From the NCBI RefSeq assembly GCF_030009775.1, contig NZ_JASCTH010000002.1, positions 339,559 to 403,558 on the forward strand: 64,000 nt of DNA, in the 5' to 3' direction. This DNA is from Actinoplanes sandaracinus. Lineage in GTDB: Bacteria; Actinomycetota; Actinomycetes; Mycobacteriales; Micromonosporaceae. Each line of letters begins with the position of its first letter. The stretch's first letter is position 1. The notes under the pieces were generated by a model, which saw only the letters and a program-made list of their open reading frames with translations, was not told the origin of the DNA and did no database searches. The translations under genes were made by a program, and so were the position numbers. This document shows, piece by piece, positions 30,401 to 39,342 of this stretch.

Positions 30401-30654
30401 GACGTCGACGTCACCGTGTCGATGCCGTCGATGCCCTTGACCGCGTCCTCGATCGGCTTGGTCACCTGTGCCTCGACCGCTTCCGGCGAGGCTCCTGGCA
30501 GCACCGCGCTGACGAACGCGGCGGGCAGCTCGATCGAGGGGAAGAGCTGCTGCTTGAGTGACGGGATCGCATAGATTCCGAAGCCGCTGATCACCAGGGC
30601 GATCAGGGCGACGAGACCTCGGTTGGCAAGGCTGAGCCGTGTCAGAGCTGACAT
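27475..30654 (-). CDS. RND (AcrB/HAE1-type) efflux pump
   Basis: A 1059-residue resistance-nodulation-division transporter with two copies of the TM1 plus large periplasmic loop plus TM2-6 arrangement. Family marks include the N-terminal FPSIELPAAFVSAVLPGASPE and the acidic TM4 motif around AVGRVVDDSIVVLENI. The ATG at 30654 has GGGGGAG 7 nt upstream; an in-frame extension to 30813 is unsupported. The C-terminal 60 residues are charged and disordered. As in other monoderm actinobacteria there is no membrane-fusion or outer-membrane partner next to it. A divergent MarR gene 200 nt away is the likely regulator. Confidence 0.93.
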   Translation of the reverse strand: MSALTRLSLANRGLVALIALVISGFGIYAIPSLKQQLFPSIELPAAFVSAVLPGASPEAVEAQVTKPIEDAVKGIDGIDTVTSTSRENVSSVVVMFEFGTDIESAVNQVTTSVNRIQAQLPENVDPTVFAGGTDDIPAIVLAASGGSDEADLLNKLNQTVVPELNSIEGVRDTQITGARAKQVVITPDLAKMGAAGVAPTSLTTVLQANGVSIPAGAVVQGDKSLTVQVGTPITTVGQLKDAYLTGARGPVRLGDIAAVESKLPAAESYTRTDGIDSLGIAVTARPDGNPVSISHEVRDMLDQLQKDSGATLKVITDQAPYVERSIESLTTEGLLGLLMAVVVILVFLLSVRSTLVTAVSIPLSVLVALIALWIGDYTLNLLTLGALTIAVGRVVDDSIVVLENIKRHLEYGEEKVHAILGAVREVSGAVVASTLTTVAVFAPIALVGGLVGQIFASFAITVTVALLASLLVALTIVPVLAYWFLKPPAAGADTAEFRKAAEAKELRSPLQRAYLPVINFATTKRWTTVLIGLLVLGGTVGLGRNLETNFLDESGQDSLTITQELPAGTSLAATDAAAKKVEAVLAARAEITTYQVTVGGNAANPFAGGGGAGNATFNVALGEDVDGEKLSDELREQFAQLTDKGEIKIGQEGSGLGSSQLSVQVSAADNVALAAATEQVRAAMAGIAGVTDVDTSLKASVPRFDVVVDRKAAATAGLTEAQIAQTVAGMFRSAPAGEVSIDGTAQDVVISFGTAPADPAALRALPLTTARGVVPLDQVADVKEVGGPETVTRVDGNRTATVTGTVTGSDLTAVNKDLAERLDALQKPPGAETTVGGVSADQAEAFEQLGLAVLAAIAIVFIIMVATFRSLLQPVILLVSIPFAATGAIGLLLITGTPLGVPALIGVLMLVGIVVTNAIVLMDLINHYRAEGYGVKEAVIEGGRHRLRPILMTAIATIFALIPMALGLTGEGGFISQPLAIVVIGGLVSSTLLTLVLVPTLYTMVENRKEKSRAKRQAKRLRKRQGPGAPKHAADEPADDLVPAGAAPDSSGGAHEARS

Positions 30655-30682
30655 GGGCGCTCCCCCGAGAATGGTTCGGTCG

Positions 30683-30716
30683 ATATTGATAGTTTGCATG
30701 ACACGAACAAATGATT
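30683..30716. promoter_or_regulatory. AT-rich promoter/operator patch between RND and MarR genes
   Basis: The 200-nt divergent region contains one distinctly AT-rich stretch reading across TTGATAGTTTGC and GAACAAATGAT, with weak dyad symmetry around TTTG...CAAA. In such GC-rich DNA this is the likeliest site for the divergent promoters and the MarR operator. The dyad is imperfect (about 6 of 9 positions). Confidence 0.35.
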
Positions 30717-30855
30717 TTCGGCCGGGCCCCCTAGGGACCTGCTCACGACGGTGGAGACGTGGCGCTTCCCGCGGGTAAGACGCGGCTCGACGTAGGTCGT
30801 GGACGAGGCCCACTGGTAGCGTCCGTCACCAGGTGGAGACAAACAGGCCACCGGC

Positions 30856-31386
30856 ATGTCACCAGAGGAGTGGGCGCTGAGCCAGAAAGAGAAGCTCATC
30901 GCGGACATCATGGGCGCGCAGATCCGGCTGGAGCATCTGTTCGCCGACGACCGGTCGCACCCGCTCTTCTCGTCGCACCTGACGATGTCGCAGCTCAAGA
31001 TCCTGCTGCTGCTGTCCCGGCGCGGCACCCTCGCCGGCGGCGAGCTGGCCCGGTCGCTCGGGGTCGGCGCCGCCGCGCTCAGCGGCATGGTCGACCGCCT
31101 CGTCGTGCAGGACCTGGTCACGCGCACAGAGGACCTGAGCGATCGGCGGGTACGCCGGATCGGGCTCACCAGGGCAGGGACCGAAGTCATCGAGGGCATC
31201 ATCACGGCGGGCGTGGCCAAACAGCGCGAACTCCTCAGCAGGCTCTCAGCCGAGGAGCTCGCGATCGTGTCCAAAGCCATGGACATCCTGGTCCGCGAGG
31301 CGGGATGCCAGAAAACGGACGAGGCCGCAGCCAGTCTCTCAGACCATGCCGCGGCCGATCCGCAAACCGGTGAACCAGAGGACTAA
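30856..31386 (+). CDS. MarR-family transcriptional regulator
   Basis: A 176-residue winged-helix protein. The recognition helix region is [22 protein letters not shown] and the wing follows at [13 protein letters not shown], both typical of MarR. It is transcribed divergently from the RND pump and is its probable repressor, released by a small ligand in the usual MarR manner. The acidic C-terminal tail overlaps the convergent thrC gene by 4 nt. The start is ATG at 30856 (MSPEEW). Confidence 0.9.
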   Translation: MSPEEWALSQKEKLIADIMGAQIRLEHLFADDRSHPLFSSHLTMSQLKILLLLSRRGTLAGGELARSLGVGAAALSGMVDRLVVQDLVTRTEDLSDRRVRRIGLTRAGTEVIEGIITAGVAKQRELLSRLSAEELAIVSKAMDILVREAGCQKTDEAAASLSDHAAADPQTGEPED

Positions 31387-32432
31387 GCCAGGTCGAGGGC
31401 CTTCGCCGCGATCAGCGCGTCGTTCGCGATGACGGTCGGCGACGGAGCCGTGGAGATGGCCCACTCCGGGTCCTTCAGGCCGTGCCCGGTCACCGTGCAG
31501 ACCACCCGGGAACCGGCCGGGATCTTCCCGGCCGCCGACTGCTGCAGCAGACCCGCCACGCTGGCCGCGCTGCCCAGCTCGACGAAGACACCCACTTCAC
31601 GGGCCAGCAGGCGGTACGCGTTCAGGATGTCCCGGTCGGTGACCGCCGAGATCAGGCCACCCGACGCGTCCCGGGCGTCCAGGGCCTTGGTCCAGCTCGC
31701 CGGGTTGCCGATCCGGATCGCGGTGGCGATCGTCGACGGCTGCTCGACGACCTTGCCGTTCACGATCGGGGCGGCGCCGGAGGCCTGGAAGCCGTACATC
31801 TTCGGCAGCTTCGTGGCATTGCCGGCCTCGTAGTCCTCCTGGTAGCCCATCCAGTAGGCGGAGATGTTGCCGGCGTTGCCGACCGGCAGGCAGTGGATGT
31901 CGGGCGCGTCGCCGAGCGCCTCGACGATCTCGAAGGACGCCGTCTTCTGCCCGTGCAGGCGGAAGATGTTCACCGAGTTGACCAGCGCCACCGGGTAGTC
32001 CTGGGAGAGCTTCGAGGCGAGCGCCAGGCAGTCGTCGAAGTTGCCGTCCACCTGAAGCAGGCGGGCGCCGTGCACCAGCGCCTGCGCGAGCTTGCCGAGC
32101 GCGATCTTGCCCTGCGGCACGAGCACCGCGCAGGTGATGCCGGCGCGGGCCGCGTACGCCGCGGCGGAAGCGCTGGTGTTGCCGGTGGACGCGCAGATGA
32201 TCGCCTTCGCGCCCTCCTCGACGGCCTTGGAGACGGCCATCGTCATACCCCGGTCCTTGAAGGAACCGGTCGGGTTGGCGCCCTCCACCTTCAGGTAGAC
32301 GTCCGCGCCGACCCGCGCCGACAGCACCGGCGCCGGCACCAGCGGGGTGTTCCCCTCGTGCAACGAGACCACCGGAGTGGCGTCGGTGACCGGCAGCCGG
32401 TCCCGGTACGCCTCGATCAAGCCCCGCCACAT
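31383..32432 (-). CDS. thrC: Threonine synthase
   Basis: PLP enzyme converting O-phosphohomoserine to threonine. The PLP lysine is in [11 protein letters not shown] and the phosphate-binding loop includes [15 protein letters not shown]. The ATG at 32432 with GAGGAG about 8 nt upstream gives 349 residues; an in-frame GTG at 32447 overlaps that ribosome binding site and is rejected. It follows hom and a small VOC gene in the argS-lysA-hom-thrC order. Confidence 0.96.
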   Translation of the reverse strand: MWRGLIEAYRDRLPVTDATPVVSLHEGNTPLVPAPVLSARVGADVYLKVEGANPTGSFKDRGMTMAVSKAVEEGAKAIICASTGNTSASAAAYAARAGITCAVLVPQGKIALGKLAQALVHGARLLQVDGNFDDCLALASKLSQDYPVALVNSVNIFRLHGQKTASFEIVEALGDAPDIHCLPVGNAGNISAYWMGYQEDYEAGNATKLPKMYGFQASGAAPIVNGKVVEQPSTIATAIRIGNPASWTKALDARDASGGLISAVTDRDILNAYRLLAREVGVFVELGSAASVAGLLQQSAAGKIPAGSRVVCTVTGHGLKDPEWAISTAPSPTVIANDALIAAKALDLA

Positions 32433-32512
32433 GGCCGTACTCCTCACTCACGCTGGGAAGTCGGGCACAGCGTGCCCGATCCATCCGGCCCGTGGGACCG
32501 GGTGCCCACTAT

Positions 32513-32896
32513 TCAGGACGCTGCTGGTTCTTCCGGGCGATGGCAGACGGCCTCGACGTTGTTGCCGTCCGGATCGCGCACGAATGCGCCGTAGTAATGC
32601 TCGTGGTACTCCGGGTGCAGGCGCGGCGCGTGCAGCACCTCGGCCCCGGCCGCCACCGCCGCCTCGTGGAAGGCGTCCACGGCGGCCCGGTCGGCGGCGA
32701 CGAAGGCGATGTGGGCCTCGACGAACCCCTCGCCCTCGGTCAGCTCACCGATCCAGAAGTCCGGGTGGTCGGTCCCGTAGCCGATCGCGACCTTGTGGTC
32801 GAGCATCCGGCGCCCGCCCAGCGGCGCCAGCACCGCGTCGTAGAACGCGGCGCTCGCCGCCAGATCGGCACACTGGAATCCCACGTGGTCGAGCAT
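32513..32896 (-). CDS. VOC (glyoxalase/bleomycin-resistance fold) protein
   Basis: A 127-residue protein with the beta-alpha-beta-beta-beta repeats of the vicinal-oxygen-chelate fold, beginning MLDHVGFQCADLAASAAFYDAVL and ending with the typical FVRDPDGNNVEAV. Metal ligands are plausible at His4 and the Glu of the last motif. Its ATG overlaps the hom stop as TGATG, so it is translated with the threonine-pathway operon. The substrate is unknown; the overlap could be chance packing rather than pathway membership. Confidence 0.85.
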   Translation of the reverse strand: MLDHVGFQCADLAASAAFYDAVLAPLGGRRMLDHKVAIGYGTDHPDFWIGELTEGEGFVEAHIAFVAADRAAVDAFHEAAVAAGAEVLHAPRLHPEYHEHYYGAFVRDPDGNNVEAVCHRPEEPAAS

Positions 32897-34242
32897 CAGC
32901 CGGCTCCTCCCTCGACACGCAGCACGCTCGCGATCGACCGGACGATGTCCAGCCGCGACAGCGCCTCGACGGTAGCGGCCAGGGCCGCGTCCGGCGCGCT
33001 GTGGGTGACGATGACCAGCTTCGCGTCGTCCTCGCGGCCGGACTGGCGGACCGTCGCGATGGAGACCTCGTGCTGGGCGAAGACCCCGGCGACGGTGGCC
33101 AGGACGCCCGGCTTCTCCGCCACGTCGAGGCTGATGTGGTAGCGGGTCATCGACTCGCCGATCGGGCGCACCGGCAGCTGGGCGTAGTTGCTCTCGCTCG
33201 GCGCGCGGGTGCCGGACAGCTTGTTGCGGGCCGCCGCGACGATGTCGCCGAGCACCGCGCTGGCCGTCGGCCGGCCGCCGGCGCCCCGGCCGTAGAACAT
33301 CAGCGGGCCGGCCGCCTCGGTCTCCACGAACACCGCGTTGAACGCGTCGCCCACGCTCGCCAGCGGGTGAGTGAGCGGGATCATCGCCGGGTGCACGCGC
33401 ACCGAGACGGAATCCTCACCACGCTGCGCGATGCAGAGCAGCTTGATGGTGCAGCCCATCTCCCTGGCGCTGGCCATGTCGCCGGCGGTCACCCCGGTCA
33501 TGCCCTCGCGGAACACGTCGGCGGCGGTGACCCGGGTGTGGAAGGCCAGGGACGCGAGGATGGCGGCCTTCGCGGCGGCGTCGAAGCCCTCGACGTCGGC
33601 GGTGGGGTCGGCTTCCGCGTACCCCAGCTCGGTGGCCTCTTCCAGAGCCTCGTTGAAGCCCGCGCCGGTGGACGCCATGGAGGAGAGGATGAAGTTGGTG
33701 GTGCCGTTCACGATGCCGGTGACCGCGGTCACGCGGTCGCCGTGCAGCGACTCGCGCAGCGGGCGCAGCAGCGGGATCGCGCCGGCCACCGACGCCTCGT
33801 AATAGAGGTCCGCGCCGCCCTCGGCTGCGGCGTCGTGCAGCGCGCCGCCGTCCTCGGCGAGCAGCGCCTTGTTCGCCGTGACCACGCTCTTGCCCGCCCG
33901 CAGCGCCTCGAGCAGCCACGTCCGGGCCGGCTCGATGCCACCGACGACCTCGATCACCACGTCCACGTCGTCGCGCTTGATCAGGCCCAGCGCGTCGGTG
34001 GTGAACAGTGACGCGTCGACCGGGAGGTCACCGCGCTCGCGGCCGGCCCGCCGCACCGCGATGCCGACGATGTCGAGCGGGGCGCCGATCCGGGCGGTCA
34101 GGTCCTCGTGCTGCTCGTGCAGGAGACGGACCACTTCAGAACCGACGATGCCGCAGCCCAGCAGGGCGAGGCGGACCGGCGGCCGGTCAGCCGACGGCTG
34201 TTTGGCCGGCACAGCGGCAGAGGGCACAGCGGCGGGGCTCAT
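32896..34242 (-). CDS. hom: Homoserine dehydrogenase
   Basis: Reduces aspartate semialdehyde to homoserine, the branch point to threonine and methionine. The N-terminal Rossmann motif is LALLGCGIVGSEVVRLL, the catalytic region includes GIVNGTTNFILSSM, and a C-terminal ACT domain (YHISLDVAEKPGVLATVAGVF) should mediate threonine feedback. 448 residues from the ATG at 34242, which overlaps the lysA stop (ATGA); upstream in-frame sequence to 34368 lies within lysA and is not used. Confidence 0.97.
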   Translation of the reverse strand: MSPAAVPSAAVPAKQPSADRPPVRLALLGCGIVGSEVVRLLHEQHEDLTARIGAPLDIVGIAVRRAGRERGDLPVDASLFTTDALGLIKRDDVDVVIEVVGGIEPARTWLLEALRAGKSVVTANKALLAEDGGALHDAAAEGGADLYYEASVAGAIPLLRPLRESLHGDRVTAVTGIVNGTTNFILSSMASTGAGFNEALEEATELGYAEADPTADVEGFDAAAKAAILASLAFHTRVTAADVFREGMTGVTAGDMASAREMGCTIKLLCIAQRGEDSVSVRVHPAMIPLTHPLASVGDAFNAVFVETEAAGPLMFYGRGAGGRPTASAVLGDIVAAARNKLSGTRAPSESNYAQLPVRPIGESMTRYHISLDVAEKPGVLATVAGVFAQHEVSIATVRQSGREDDAKLVIVTHSAPDAALAATVEALSRLDIVRSIASVLRVEGGAG

Positions 34243-35624
34243 CCAACATCCAATGCAAGCAGGTCGTCCTCGGTCTCCCGCCGCACGATGACGCGGGCGG
34301 CGCCGTCGCGCACCGCCACCACAGGCGGCCGAGGAACGTGGTTGTAGTTGCTGGCCATGCTCCGGCAATAGGCACCGGTGCCGGGGACCGCGACAAGATC
34401 TCCGGGCTGCACGTCGGCGGGCAGGAATTCATCCTTCACGACAATGTCCCCGGACTCACAATGTTTTCCCACCACTCGGGCGAGCATCGGCTCCGCGACG
34501 CTCTGCCGGTTCGCCAGCGTGGCCGAGTACGAGGCGTCGTACAACGCGGTCCGGATGTTGTCGCTCATCCCGCCGTCGACGCTCACATAGGTCCGGATGC
34601 CGTCGACGTCCTTGACCGTGCCGACCTCGTAGAGGGTGAGCACCGCCGGGCCGACGATCGCCCGGCCCGGCTCGATCGACAGGTGCGGCTTGCGCAGCGA
34701 CGCCATCTCGCACTCCGACTCGACGATCTTGTTGATCCGCTTGGCCAGATCACCCGGCGTCGACGGGTCGTCCTGCGTCGTGTACGCGATACCGAACCCA
34801 CCGCCCAGGTCGAGTTCCGGAAGCTCCACCCCGCGGGCGTCCCGGATCTGCGCCTGCAGTTCCAGGATCCGCCGGGCGGCCACCTCGAACCCGCTGGTGT
34901 CGAAGATCTGCGAGCCGATGTGCGAGTGCAGGCCACGCAGGTCGAGCACGCCCTCGTCGATGATCTGCGCGGCCGCCGTGAACGCCGCCCCACCGGCCAG
35001 CGAGAACCCGAACTTCTGGTCCTCGTGGGCGGTCGCGATGAACTCGTGGGTGTGCGCCTCGACACCGACCGTGACCCGGACCAGCACTCCGGGCCGCTTG
35101 TTCAGCTCGGTGGCCAGCGCCGTCAGGCGGGCGATCTCGTGGAACGAGTCGACGATGATCCGGCCCACCCCGGCGTCCAGCGCCCGGCGCAGCTCGTTCT
35201 CCGACTTGTTGTTGCCGTGGAAACCCATCCGCTCGGGCGGGAAGCCGGCCGCCAGCGCGACCGCCAGCTCGCCGCCGGAGCAGACGTCGAGGAAGAGCCC
35301 CTCCTCCTCGACGATGCGGACCACGGCCTTGCAGAGGAACGACTTGCCGGCGTAGTAGACGTCGGCCCCGGCGAAGGCCGCCGCGAAGTCCCGGCAGCGG
35401 GCCCGCAGGTCGTCCTCGTCGAGCAGGTAGGCGGGGGTGCCGTAGTCCGCCGCCAGATCGGCGACGCTCACGCCGCCGATCTCCAGGGCCCCGGCGCCAC
35501 CGCGGGTCACGGTCCGCGGCCACAGTTGCGGCACGAGGGCGTTCACGTCCTCGGGGGTACGCAACCAGGCCGGCCCGCGACTACCGAGGTCGCCGTGCAG
35601 TGCCCCGGCCTCGTGTGCGCGCAT
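34239..35624 (-). CDS. lysA: Diaminopimelate decarboxylase
   Basis: PLP enzyme for the last step of lysine synthesis. The PLP lysine is Lys94 in VYYAGKSFLCKAV, and the catalytic Cys-containing GLFLDVCSGGEL follows; the glycine-rich phosphate-binding segment is LDLGGGFGIAY. 461 residues, normal for actinobacteria. It starts 3 nt after the argS stop and overlaps hom at its end. Confidence 0.97.
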   Translation of the reverse strand: MRAHEAGALHGDLGSRGPAWLRTPEDVNALVPQLWPRTVTRGGAGALEIGGVSVADLAADYGTPAYLLDEDDLRARCRDFAAAFAGADVYYAGKSFLCKAVVRIVEEEGLFLDVCSGGELAVALAAGFPPERMGFHGNNKSENELRRALDAGVGRIIVDSFHEIARLTALATELNKRPGVLVRVTVGVEAHTHEFIATAHEDQKFGFSLAGGAAFTAAAQIIDEGVLDLRGLHSHIGSQIFDTSGFEVAARRILELQAQIRDARGVELPELDLGGGFGIAYTTQDDPSTPGDLAKRINKIVESECEMASLRKPHLSIEPGRAIVGPAVLTLYEVGTVKDVDGIRTYVSVDGGMSDNIRTALYDASYSATLANRQSVAEPMLARVVGKHCESGDIVVKDEFLPADVQPGDLVAVPGTGAYCRSMASNYNHVPRPPVVAVRDGAARVIVRRETEDDLLALDVG

Positions 35625-35627
35625 GCC

Positions 35628-37298
35628 TTACATCCTCTCCGGAGCGGAGACCCCGAGGAGGGCCAAACCGTTCGCGATCACCGTACGAGTGGCGTCGTTG
35701 AGCCAGAGCAGCGCCACGTGCCGGTCGTTGATCTCCTCGTCGCCCATCGGGGTGATCCGGCACTCCGGGTCGGCGTAGAACCGGTGATAGTCGCCGGCCA
35801 CCTTCTCCAGGTAGCGGGCGACGTGGTGCGGCTCCCGCAGCTCGGCCGAGCGGACGATCACGTCCGGGTACTCGTTCAGGCTCTTCAGGAGGGCGTTCAC
35901 CTTCTCGTGGCTGAGCAGCTCCGGCTTGAAGGCGTCCGCGTCGCCCCGGGTCAGACCGAGATCGGCGGCGTTGCGGGCCACGTTCGCCGTCCGGGCGGCC
36001 ACGTACTGCACGTAGTAGACCGGATTGTCGTTACCGGCCTTGGTCCACAACTCGATGTCGATGTCGATCGGCGAGTCCGACGAGTAACGGGCCAGGGCGT
36101 ACCGCGCGGCGTCGACGCCGAGCGCCTCGACGAAGTCCTCCAGGGTCACCACGGTCCCGGCCCGCTTGCTCATCCGCAGCGGCTCGCCGTCCCGGACCAG
36201 GTTGACCAGCTGACCGATCAGGATCTCCAGGTTCTTCGACGGGTCGTCGCCGAAACACGCCGCCATCGCCTTCATCCGGCCGATGTAGCCGTGGTGGTCG
36301 GCGCCGAGCATGATGACGACCCGATCGAAGCCACGCTTGCGCTTGTCCAGGTAGTAGGCGCAGTCGGCGGCGAAGTACGTCCAGTCGCCGTCGGACTTGC
36401 GCAGCACCCGGTCCTTGTCGTCACCGAAGTCGGTGGTGCGCAGCCAGGTCGCCCCGTCCAGCTCGAAGACGTGGCCCTGCTCCCGCAGCCGGTCCAGGGC
36501 CTCCTGCAGCTTGCCGCCCTCGTGCAGGTCCTTCTCGTTGAAGTAGGTGTCGAACCGCACGCCGAACTCGGTCAGCGACTTCTTGATCTCGGCGAACATC
36601 AGCTCGACGCCGATCCGCCGGAACGTCTCCTGCGCCGCCGCGTCGTCCTGCGACAGCACCCCGGGCTCGGCCTTGACCACGTCGGCCGCGATCTCGGCGA
36701 TGTAGGCGCCGCCGTAGCCGTCCTCCGGGGCGGGCTCGCCCTTCGCCGCGGCCAGCAGCGACCGGGCGAACCGGTCGATCTGCGAACCCGCGTCGTTGAA
36801 GTAGTACTCGGTGCCGACCTGCGCGCCCGCGGTGCGCAGCAGCCGGGACAGGGCGTCACCGACGGCCGCCCACCGGACCCCGCCGATGTGCACCGGGCCG
36901 GTCGGGTTGGCCGAGACGAACTCCAGGTTGACGTGTTCCCCGGCGAGCCGGTCGGTCCGGCCGTACGCTTCCCCGGCGAGCACGATGTCGCGGGCCAGCG
37001 CGCCGGCGGCGGCCGCGTCCAGCCGGATGTTCAGGAAGCCCGGACCGGCGATCTCCACCGACTTGATGCCGTCCCGGCGGCCGAGTTCCTCGGCGAGGGC
37101 CGCGGCCAGCTCCCGCGGGACGACGCCGGCCTTCTTGCCCAGCTGCAGAGCAAGGTTCGAGGCGTAGTCGCCGTGCTCGGGGTTGCGCGGCCGCTCCACC
37201 GTCGCCGTGGCGGGCAACAGCGCGACGTCGAGTCCGCGCGTCTCGAAAACGGCACGAGCGGCTGAGAGAACGGTGTCAGCAAGGTTGGCGGGAGTCAC
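35628..37298 (-). CDS. argS: Arginyl-tRNA synthetase
   Basis: Class I aminoacyl-tRNA synthetase. The HIGH-type motif reads HIGG (residues 137-140 in [11 protein letters not shown]) and the KMSKS-type loop reads [11 protein letters not shown], both usual variants in ArgS. The C-terminal DALR anticodon-binding domain ends the protein. 556 residues. It heads the argS-lysA-hom operon. A tRNA-Arg gene lies 1.7 kb away on the other strand. Confidence 0.97.
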   Translation of the reverse strand: MTPANLADTVLSAARAVFETRGLDVALLPATATVERPRNPEHGDYASNLALQLGKKAGVVPRELAAALAEELGRRDGIKSVEIAGPGFLNIRLDAAAAGALARDIVLAGEAYGRTDRLAGEHVNLEFVSANPTGPVHIGGVRWAAVGDALSRLLRTAGAQVGTEYYFNDAGSQIDRFARSLLAAAKGEPAPEDGYGGAYIAEIAADVVKAEPGVLSQDDAAAQETFRRIGVELMFAEIKKSLTEFGVRFDTYFNEKDLHEGGKLQEALDRLREQGHVFELDGATWLRTTDFGDDKDRVLRKSDGDWTYFAADCAYYLDKRKRGFDRVVIMLGADHHGYIGRMKAMAACFGDDPSKNLEILIGQLVNLVRDGEPLRMSKRAGTVVTLEDFVEALGVDAARYALARYSSDSPIDIDIELWTKAGNDNPVYYVQYVAARTANVARNAADLGLTRGDADAFKPELLSHEKVNALLKSLNEYPDVIVRSAELREPHHVARYLEKVAGDYHRFYADPECRITPMGDEEINDRHVALLWLNDATRTVIANGLALLGVSAPERM

Positions 37299-37385
37299 TC
37301 AACCATGCTATCGGGGGTAGACTTCGGCGTTCGGCGGCCACCCGAGCCCCGCCCCTTCCCCTTATTGAAGAATCGACGAGGCACG

Positions 37386-38177
37386 ATGAGCATGAGCACG
37401 CCGGGGCCCGAACGGGTCCCGTCCACCGTCAAGGTCGACAAGACCACCGGTCAGGGTAAGCCTCCTGCGGGCAAGTCCGGCTCCAACCGGCCAAGTGGGC
37501 CTCGTCCCACCGGCAAGGGCGGCAAGGGCAAGGGCCGCAAGACGGTCACCCCGGTCAAGGTGAACGGCGGCCGCAACTGGGGCCCGATCGCGGTCGTCGG
37601 CGTCGTGGTGCTCATCGCGGTCGGCATCATCGGCTGGGGCGTGTTCGCCTCCGTCCAGTCGGACAAGAAGAACGCGATCCCGTGGGCCGACCGGGCCGCC
37701 GCCATCGCCGGCGTCGTCAACTACCGCGAGTCGAACCCCGACCTGGTCAAGGGCAGCCAGCACAAGGCCGGACCGCTCAAGTACGACCAGTCGCCCCCGG
37801 TCGCCGGTGAGCACAACGCGCGCTGGCAGAACTGCAACGGCATCGTCTATCCCGCACCGATCGCCAACGAGCACGCCGTGCACAGCCTCGAACACGGCGC
37901 CGTCTGGATCACCTACAAGCAGGGCCTCCCCGCCGACCAGGTCGCCACCCTGGCCTCCAAGGTCGAAGGCCTGGAGAAGATGCTGATGAGCCCGGTGGCC
38001 GACCTCAGCAACAACGTCTCCCTGCAGGCCTGGGGCTACCAGCTCAAGGTCGACACGGTCGACGACCCGCGGATCGACGAGTTCATCAAGTCGCTGCGGA
38101 TCAACGCCTCCATCGAGGGCCCGACCGCGCTCTGCGACAGCGGCATCTCGGCCACCGGCACGACCCCGCAGGCCTGA
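37386..38177 (+). CDS. DUF3105 membrane-anchored protein
   Basis: 263 residues: a Lys/Gly/Pro-rich cytoplasmic N-terminus, one membrane helix (WGPIAVVGVVVLIAVGIIGWGVF), and an extracytoplasmic domain with the conserved YDQSPPVAGEHNARWQNC and ANEHAVHSLEHGAVWITY, the marks of DUF3105. Several His and a Cys in these motifs could bind metal. It is followed by a DUF305 gene 2 nt later, a pairing seen in other actinobacteria. The ATG at 37386 is chosen over an upstream frame start at 37305. Confidence 0.85.
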   Translation: MSMSTPGPERVPSTVKVDKTTGQGKPPAGKSGSNRPSGPRPTGKGGKGKGRKTVTPVKVNGGRNWGPIAVVGVVVLIAVGIIGWGVFASVQSDKKNAIPWADRAAAIAGVVNYRESNPDLVKGSQHKAGPLKYDQSPPVAGEHNARWQNCNGIVYPAPIANEHAVHSLEHGAVWITYKQGLPADQVATLASKVEGLEKMLMSPVADLSNNVSLQAWGYQLKVDTVDDPRIDEFIKSLRINASIEGPTALCDSGISATGTTPQA

Positions 38178-38179
38178 CC

Positions 38180-38836
38180 TTGACGAACGACGGCCCGGCA
38201 CCGACCGGCGACGAGGACGGCCCCGCCCCGGCGCCCCGGCGAATCAGCTACTGGATTCCGGTCGCCCTGGTGGTGGGGCTCATCCTGGGCGCCGTCATCG
38301 GTTTCGTGGTGCCGCGCGGCGCGAGCCTGCCGGCCGACGATTCCCCGGAAGCCGGCTTCGCCCGGGACATGACCACCCACCACACGCAGGCGGTCGAGAT
38401 GGGCCTGGTCGCGTTCGTCCGGGCGCAGAACCCGGACGTCCGCTCCATGGCCGTCGACATCGCACTCAACCAGCAGGGCCAGATCGGCATGATGCAGGCC
38501 TGGCTGCGCGAGTGGAAACTGCAGCCGACCAGGTCCGAGCCCCCGATGGCATGGATGCCCGGCGGTGAGCAGAGCGTCGTCAACGGCCTGATGCCCGGCA
38601 TGGCCACCCAGGCGGAACTGAAACAGCTGAACGAGGCCACCGGCCTCGACGAGGACCGCCTCTTCCTCAAGCTGATGATTCAGCACCACCTGGGCGGCGT
38701 CCACATGGCCCAGGAAGTCCTGAAACTGAGCGACGATCAGGAGGTCGTGGAGGCCGCGCAGCTGACCATCAACAGCCAGCAGCGCGAGCTCACCGACATG
38801 AAATCGCTCCAGCAACAGATCGAAGCAGCCGCCTGA
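38180..38836 (+). CDS. DUF305 membrane-anchored protein
   Basis: 218 residues with a membrane helix near residues 27-47 and an exported four-helix domain. It carries the two DUF305 signatures DMTTHHTQAVEMG and MIQHHLGGVHMAQE; their His-His and Met residues suggest metal, probably copper, binding, although no function is established. The start appears to be TTG at 38180, placing it 2 nt after the DUF3105 stop in a likely two-gene operon. Confidence 0.85.
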   Translation: MTNDGPAPTGDEDGPAPAPRRISYWIPVALVVGLILGAVIGFVVPRGASLPADDSPEAGFARDMTTHHTQAVEMGLVAFVRAQNPDVRSMAVDIALNQQGQIGMMQAWLREWKLQPTRSEPPMAWMPGGEQSVVNGLMPGMATQAELKQLNEATGLDEDRLFLKLMIQHHLGGVHMAQEVLKLSDDQEVVEAAQLTINSQQRELTDMKSLQQQIEAAA

Positions 38837-38853
38837 ACTGCGCGAACGGGATC

Positions 38854-38880
38854 GGGCCCCCCGCGGGACGCCCGGGGCCC
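38854..38880 (+). terminator. GC hairpin after the DUF3105-DUF305 operon
   Basis: GGGCCCC and GGGGCCC arms surround a 13-nt loop shortly after the DUF305 stop. No T tract follows, which is common for actinobacterial terminators. Confidence 0.5.
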
Positions 38881-38922
38881 GGAACCCCTTAAGGCCGCAA
38901 CGCCCGCGAAGACCCATACCGG

Positions 38923-38953
38923 TTGGCCGGGGCCGCGCGAGTGCTGCTAGGCT
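38923..38953 (+). promoter_or_regulatory. Candidate tRNA-Arg promoter
   Basis: A TTGGCC box (38923-38928) and a TAGGCT box (38948-38953) are separated by 19 nt, the second ending 12 nt before the tRNA. TAGGCT is a plausible actinobacterial -10; the spacing is slightly long. Confidence 0.4.
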
Positions 38954-38965
38954 CATCCTCACTGA

Positions 38966-39037
38966 GCCCCCGTAGCTCAGGGGATAGAGCGTCGCCCTCC
39001 GGAGGCGAAAGCGCAGGTTCGAATCCTGCCGGGGGCA
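38966..39037 (+). tRNA. tRNA-Arg (anticodon CCG)
   Basis: Full cloverleaf: acceptor GCCCCCG pairs with CGGGGGC, D arm GCTC-AGGGGATA-GAGC, anticodon stem TCGCC/GGCGA around loop CTCCGGA (anticodon CCG, reading CGG), T arm GCAGG-TTCGAAT-CCTGC, discriminator A. The 3' CCA is not encoded. Its last 16 paired/acceptor nucleotides recur exactly at 44589-44604, marking it as an integration target. Confidence 0.97.
39021..39037 (+). repeat. attL-like: tRNA-Arg 3' end
   Basis: GAATCCTGCCGGGGGC at the end of the tRNA is repeated identically at 44589-44604 and partly (first nine bases, then a variant) at 42238-42253. This is the usual arrangement of an element integrated into a tRNA 3' end. Confidence 0.75.
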
Positions 39038-39241
39038 CATTTGCACCACTTTCGGGTTAATCTCGAATCGAGTGATCCGCTATCAGTCTAGTTGAGCTGC
39101 GAGTACGCACCTCAAACGCTAGAGCCGCAGACGCATCATCAGCGAGCCGGTCGGCGCTGCCGGCTACTGGCAGACTTCACTCCCGTCACCCACTGGGGTT
39201 ACCGTCATTTCGCATCGGCGCTGTCCGTGCTCAGGTGCAGT

Positions 39242-39342
39242 ATGGGTAAGTCACGCAACGTGGGGTTCGACTACGAGATCACTTTCGTGGACGGCGAACG
39301 CGGGCGATGGCTCGCAGTAGTCCCAGCCAGCGGCGATTCTAG
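39242..39342 (+). pseudogene. 5' half of a small gene split by IS701-family element
   Basis: An ATG at 39242 opens MGKSRNVGFDYEITFVDGER and runs to the CTAG target site. Removing the element and one CTAG copy joins this half in frame to 40794-40887, restoring a 64-codon gene that ends RRLESLYRP...FDTESDHH. The protein is not recognised. It is rather polar, with no membrane segment. A weak AGGTG ribosome binding site lies upstream. Confidence 0.55.

Noticed and set aside
27490..30561. 1023-codon plus-strand frame opposite the RND pump
   Set aside because: Mirror of the pump's codon bias; the sequence is low-complexity Arg/Asp/Gly/His with no membrane segments or domains.
34008..37265. 1085-codon plus-strand frame opposite lysA and argS
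   Set aside because: Antisense artefact; both minus-strand enzymes have all catalytic motifs.
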